A stretch of DNA of 64,000 bases from Methanoculleus sp. UBA303 (lineage in GTDB: Archaea > Halobacteriota > Methanomicrobia > Methanomicrobiales > Methanoculleaceae), in the NCBI GenBank assembly GCA_002501655.1, contig DANY01000027.1, positions 57,175-121,174 on the forward strand, written 5' to 3'. Each line of letters starts with the position of its first letter. The first letter of the stretch is position 1. This document shows, piece after piece, positions 63,959-64,000 of the stretch. The notes beneath the pieces were generated by a model, which saw only the letters and a list, made by a program, of their open reading frames with translations, did no database searches and was not told where the DNA came from. A program made the position numbers and the translations under genes.

Positions 63959-64000
63959 GAAACGTTTCCTCCTGTTACCCATCGGCGTCAGGTTAATTTC

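Overview
The window is a GC-rich archaeal chromosome segment, most probably from the Methanomicrobiales and by gene content close to Methanoculleus. Archaeal identity rests on aPelota, an ABCE1 with two 4Fe-4S clusters, archaellum genes (arlCDE-G-F-H-I-J and archaellins), CheF, an EMC6-like protein, TATA-box promoters and AGGAGG-type ribosome binding sites. The methanogen assignment is inference from resemblance to remembered families; no methanogenesis gene lies here. I see no rRNA, tRNA or CRISPR array.

Layout. 0-3.9 kb: a partial HTH regulator followed by five overlapping genes for small membrane proteins that share an N-terminal I-R-x-x-[LM]-G-W-C-P motif (DUF1673-like). 3.9-10.5 kb: a lone ABC ATPase, a predicted (alpha/alpha)6-fold protein, a flavin/PNPOx-fold protein, an ABC-2 exporter pair, and a pgk-pfkA operon whose enzymes look bacterial. 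11-17.5 kb: a secreted PIG-L-type deacetylase, a PRC-barrel protein, a radical SAM protein, a phosphodiesterase, a CYTH protein and a STAND-like ATPase, separated by several empty intergenic stretches. 17.7-23.9 kb: a translation quality-control neighbourhood (FKBP isomerase, Rqc2/NEMF homologue, Pelota, EMC6-like membrane protein, ABCE1).

23.9-37.5 kb, all minus strand: the archaellum motor genes arlCDE, G, F, H, I, J, then an acidic membrane protein of unknown function, cheF, and a cheY-cheB-cheA-cheC-cheD run ending in a secreted beta-propeller protein. CheF is the known adaptor between CheY and the archaellum motor, so the region encodes the path from the histidine kinase to motor switching. 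No receptor, CheW or CheR is present. The archaellins sit separately at 62.7-64 kb.

38-62 kb: a surface-glycan locus. Plus-strand genes make GDP-4-keto-6-deoxymannose/GDP-fucose and UDP-glucose-derived sugars (gmd, fcl, a nucleotide-sugar dehydrogenase, galU, an epimerase), feeding an ABC polysaccharide exporter (wzm, wzt) and several glycosyltransferases. Minus-strand genes add a methyltransferase, polysaccharide deacetylase, DUF354 protein, N-acetyl-sugar amidotransferase and glycosyltransferases. GC content changes abruptly inside genes: at about 44.70 kb in wzt, at 51.75 kb in a decapitated GT4 gene, and less sharply near 52.27 and 57.06 kb. The breaks fall at conserved family motifs, suggesting repeated cassette exchange by recombination between conserved gene segments. 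A truncated transposase at 53.4 kb also marks past rearrangement.

The observations I rate highest are the mosaic glycan locus with breakpoints inside wzt and a GT4 gene, the Rqc2-Pelota-EMC6-ABCE1 cluster, the bacterial-type pgk-pfkA operon, the GWCP membrane-protein array, and the apparent ATA start codon of gmd.
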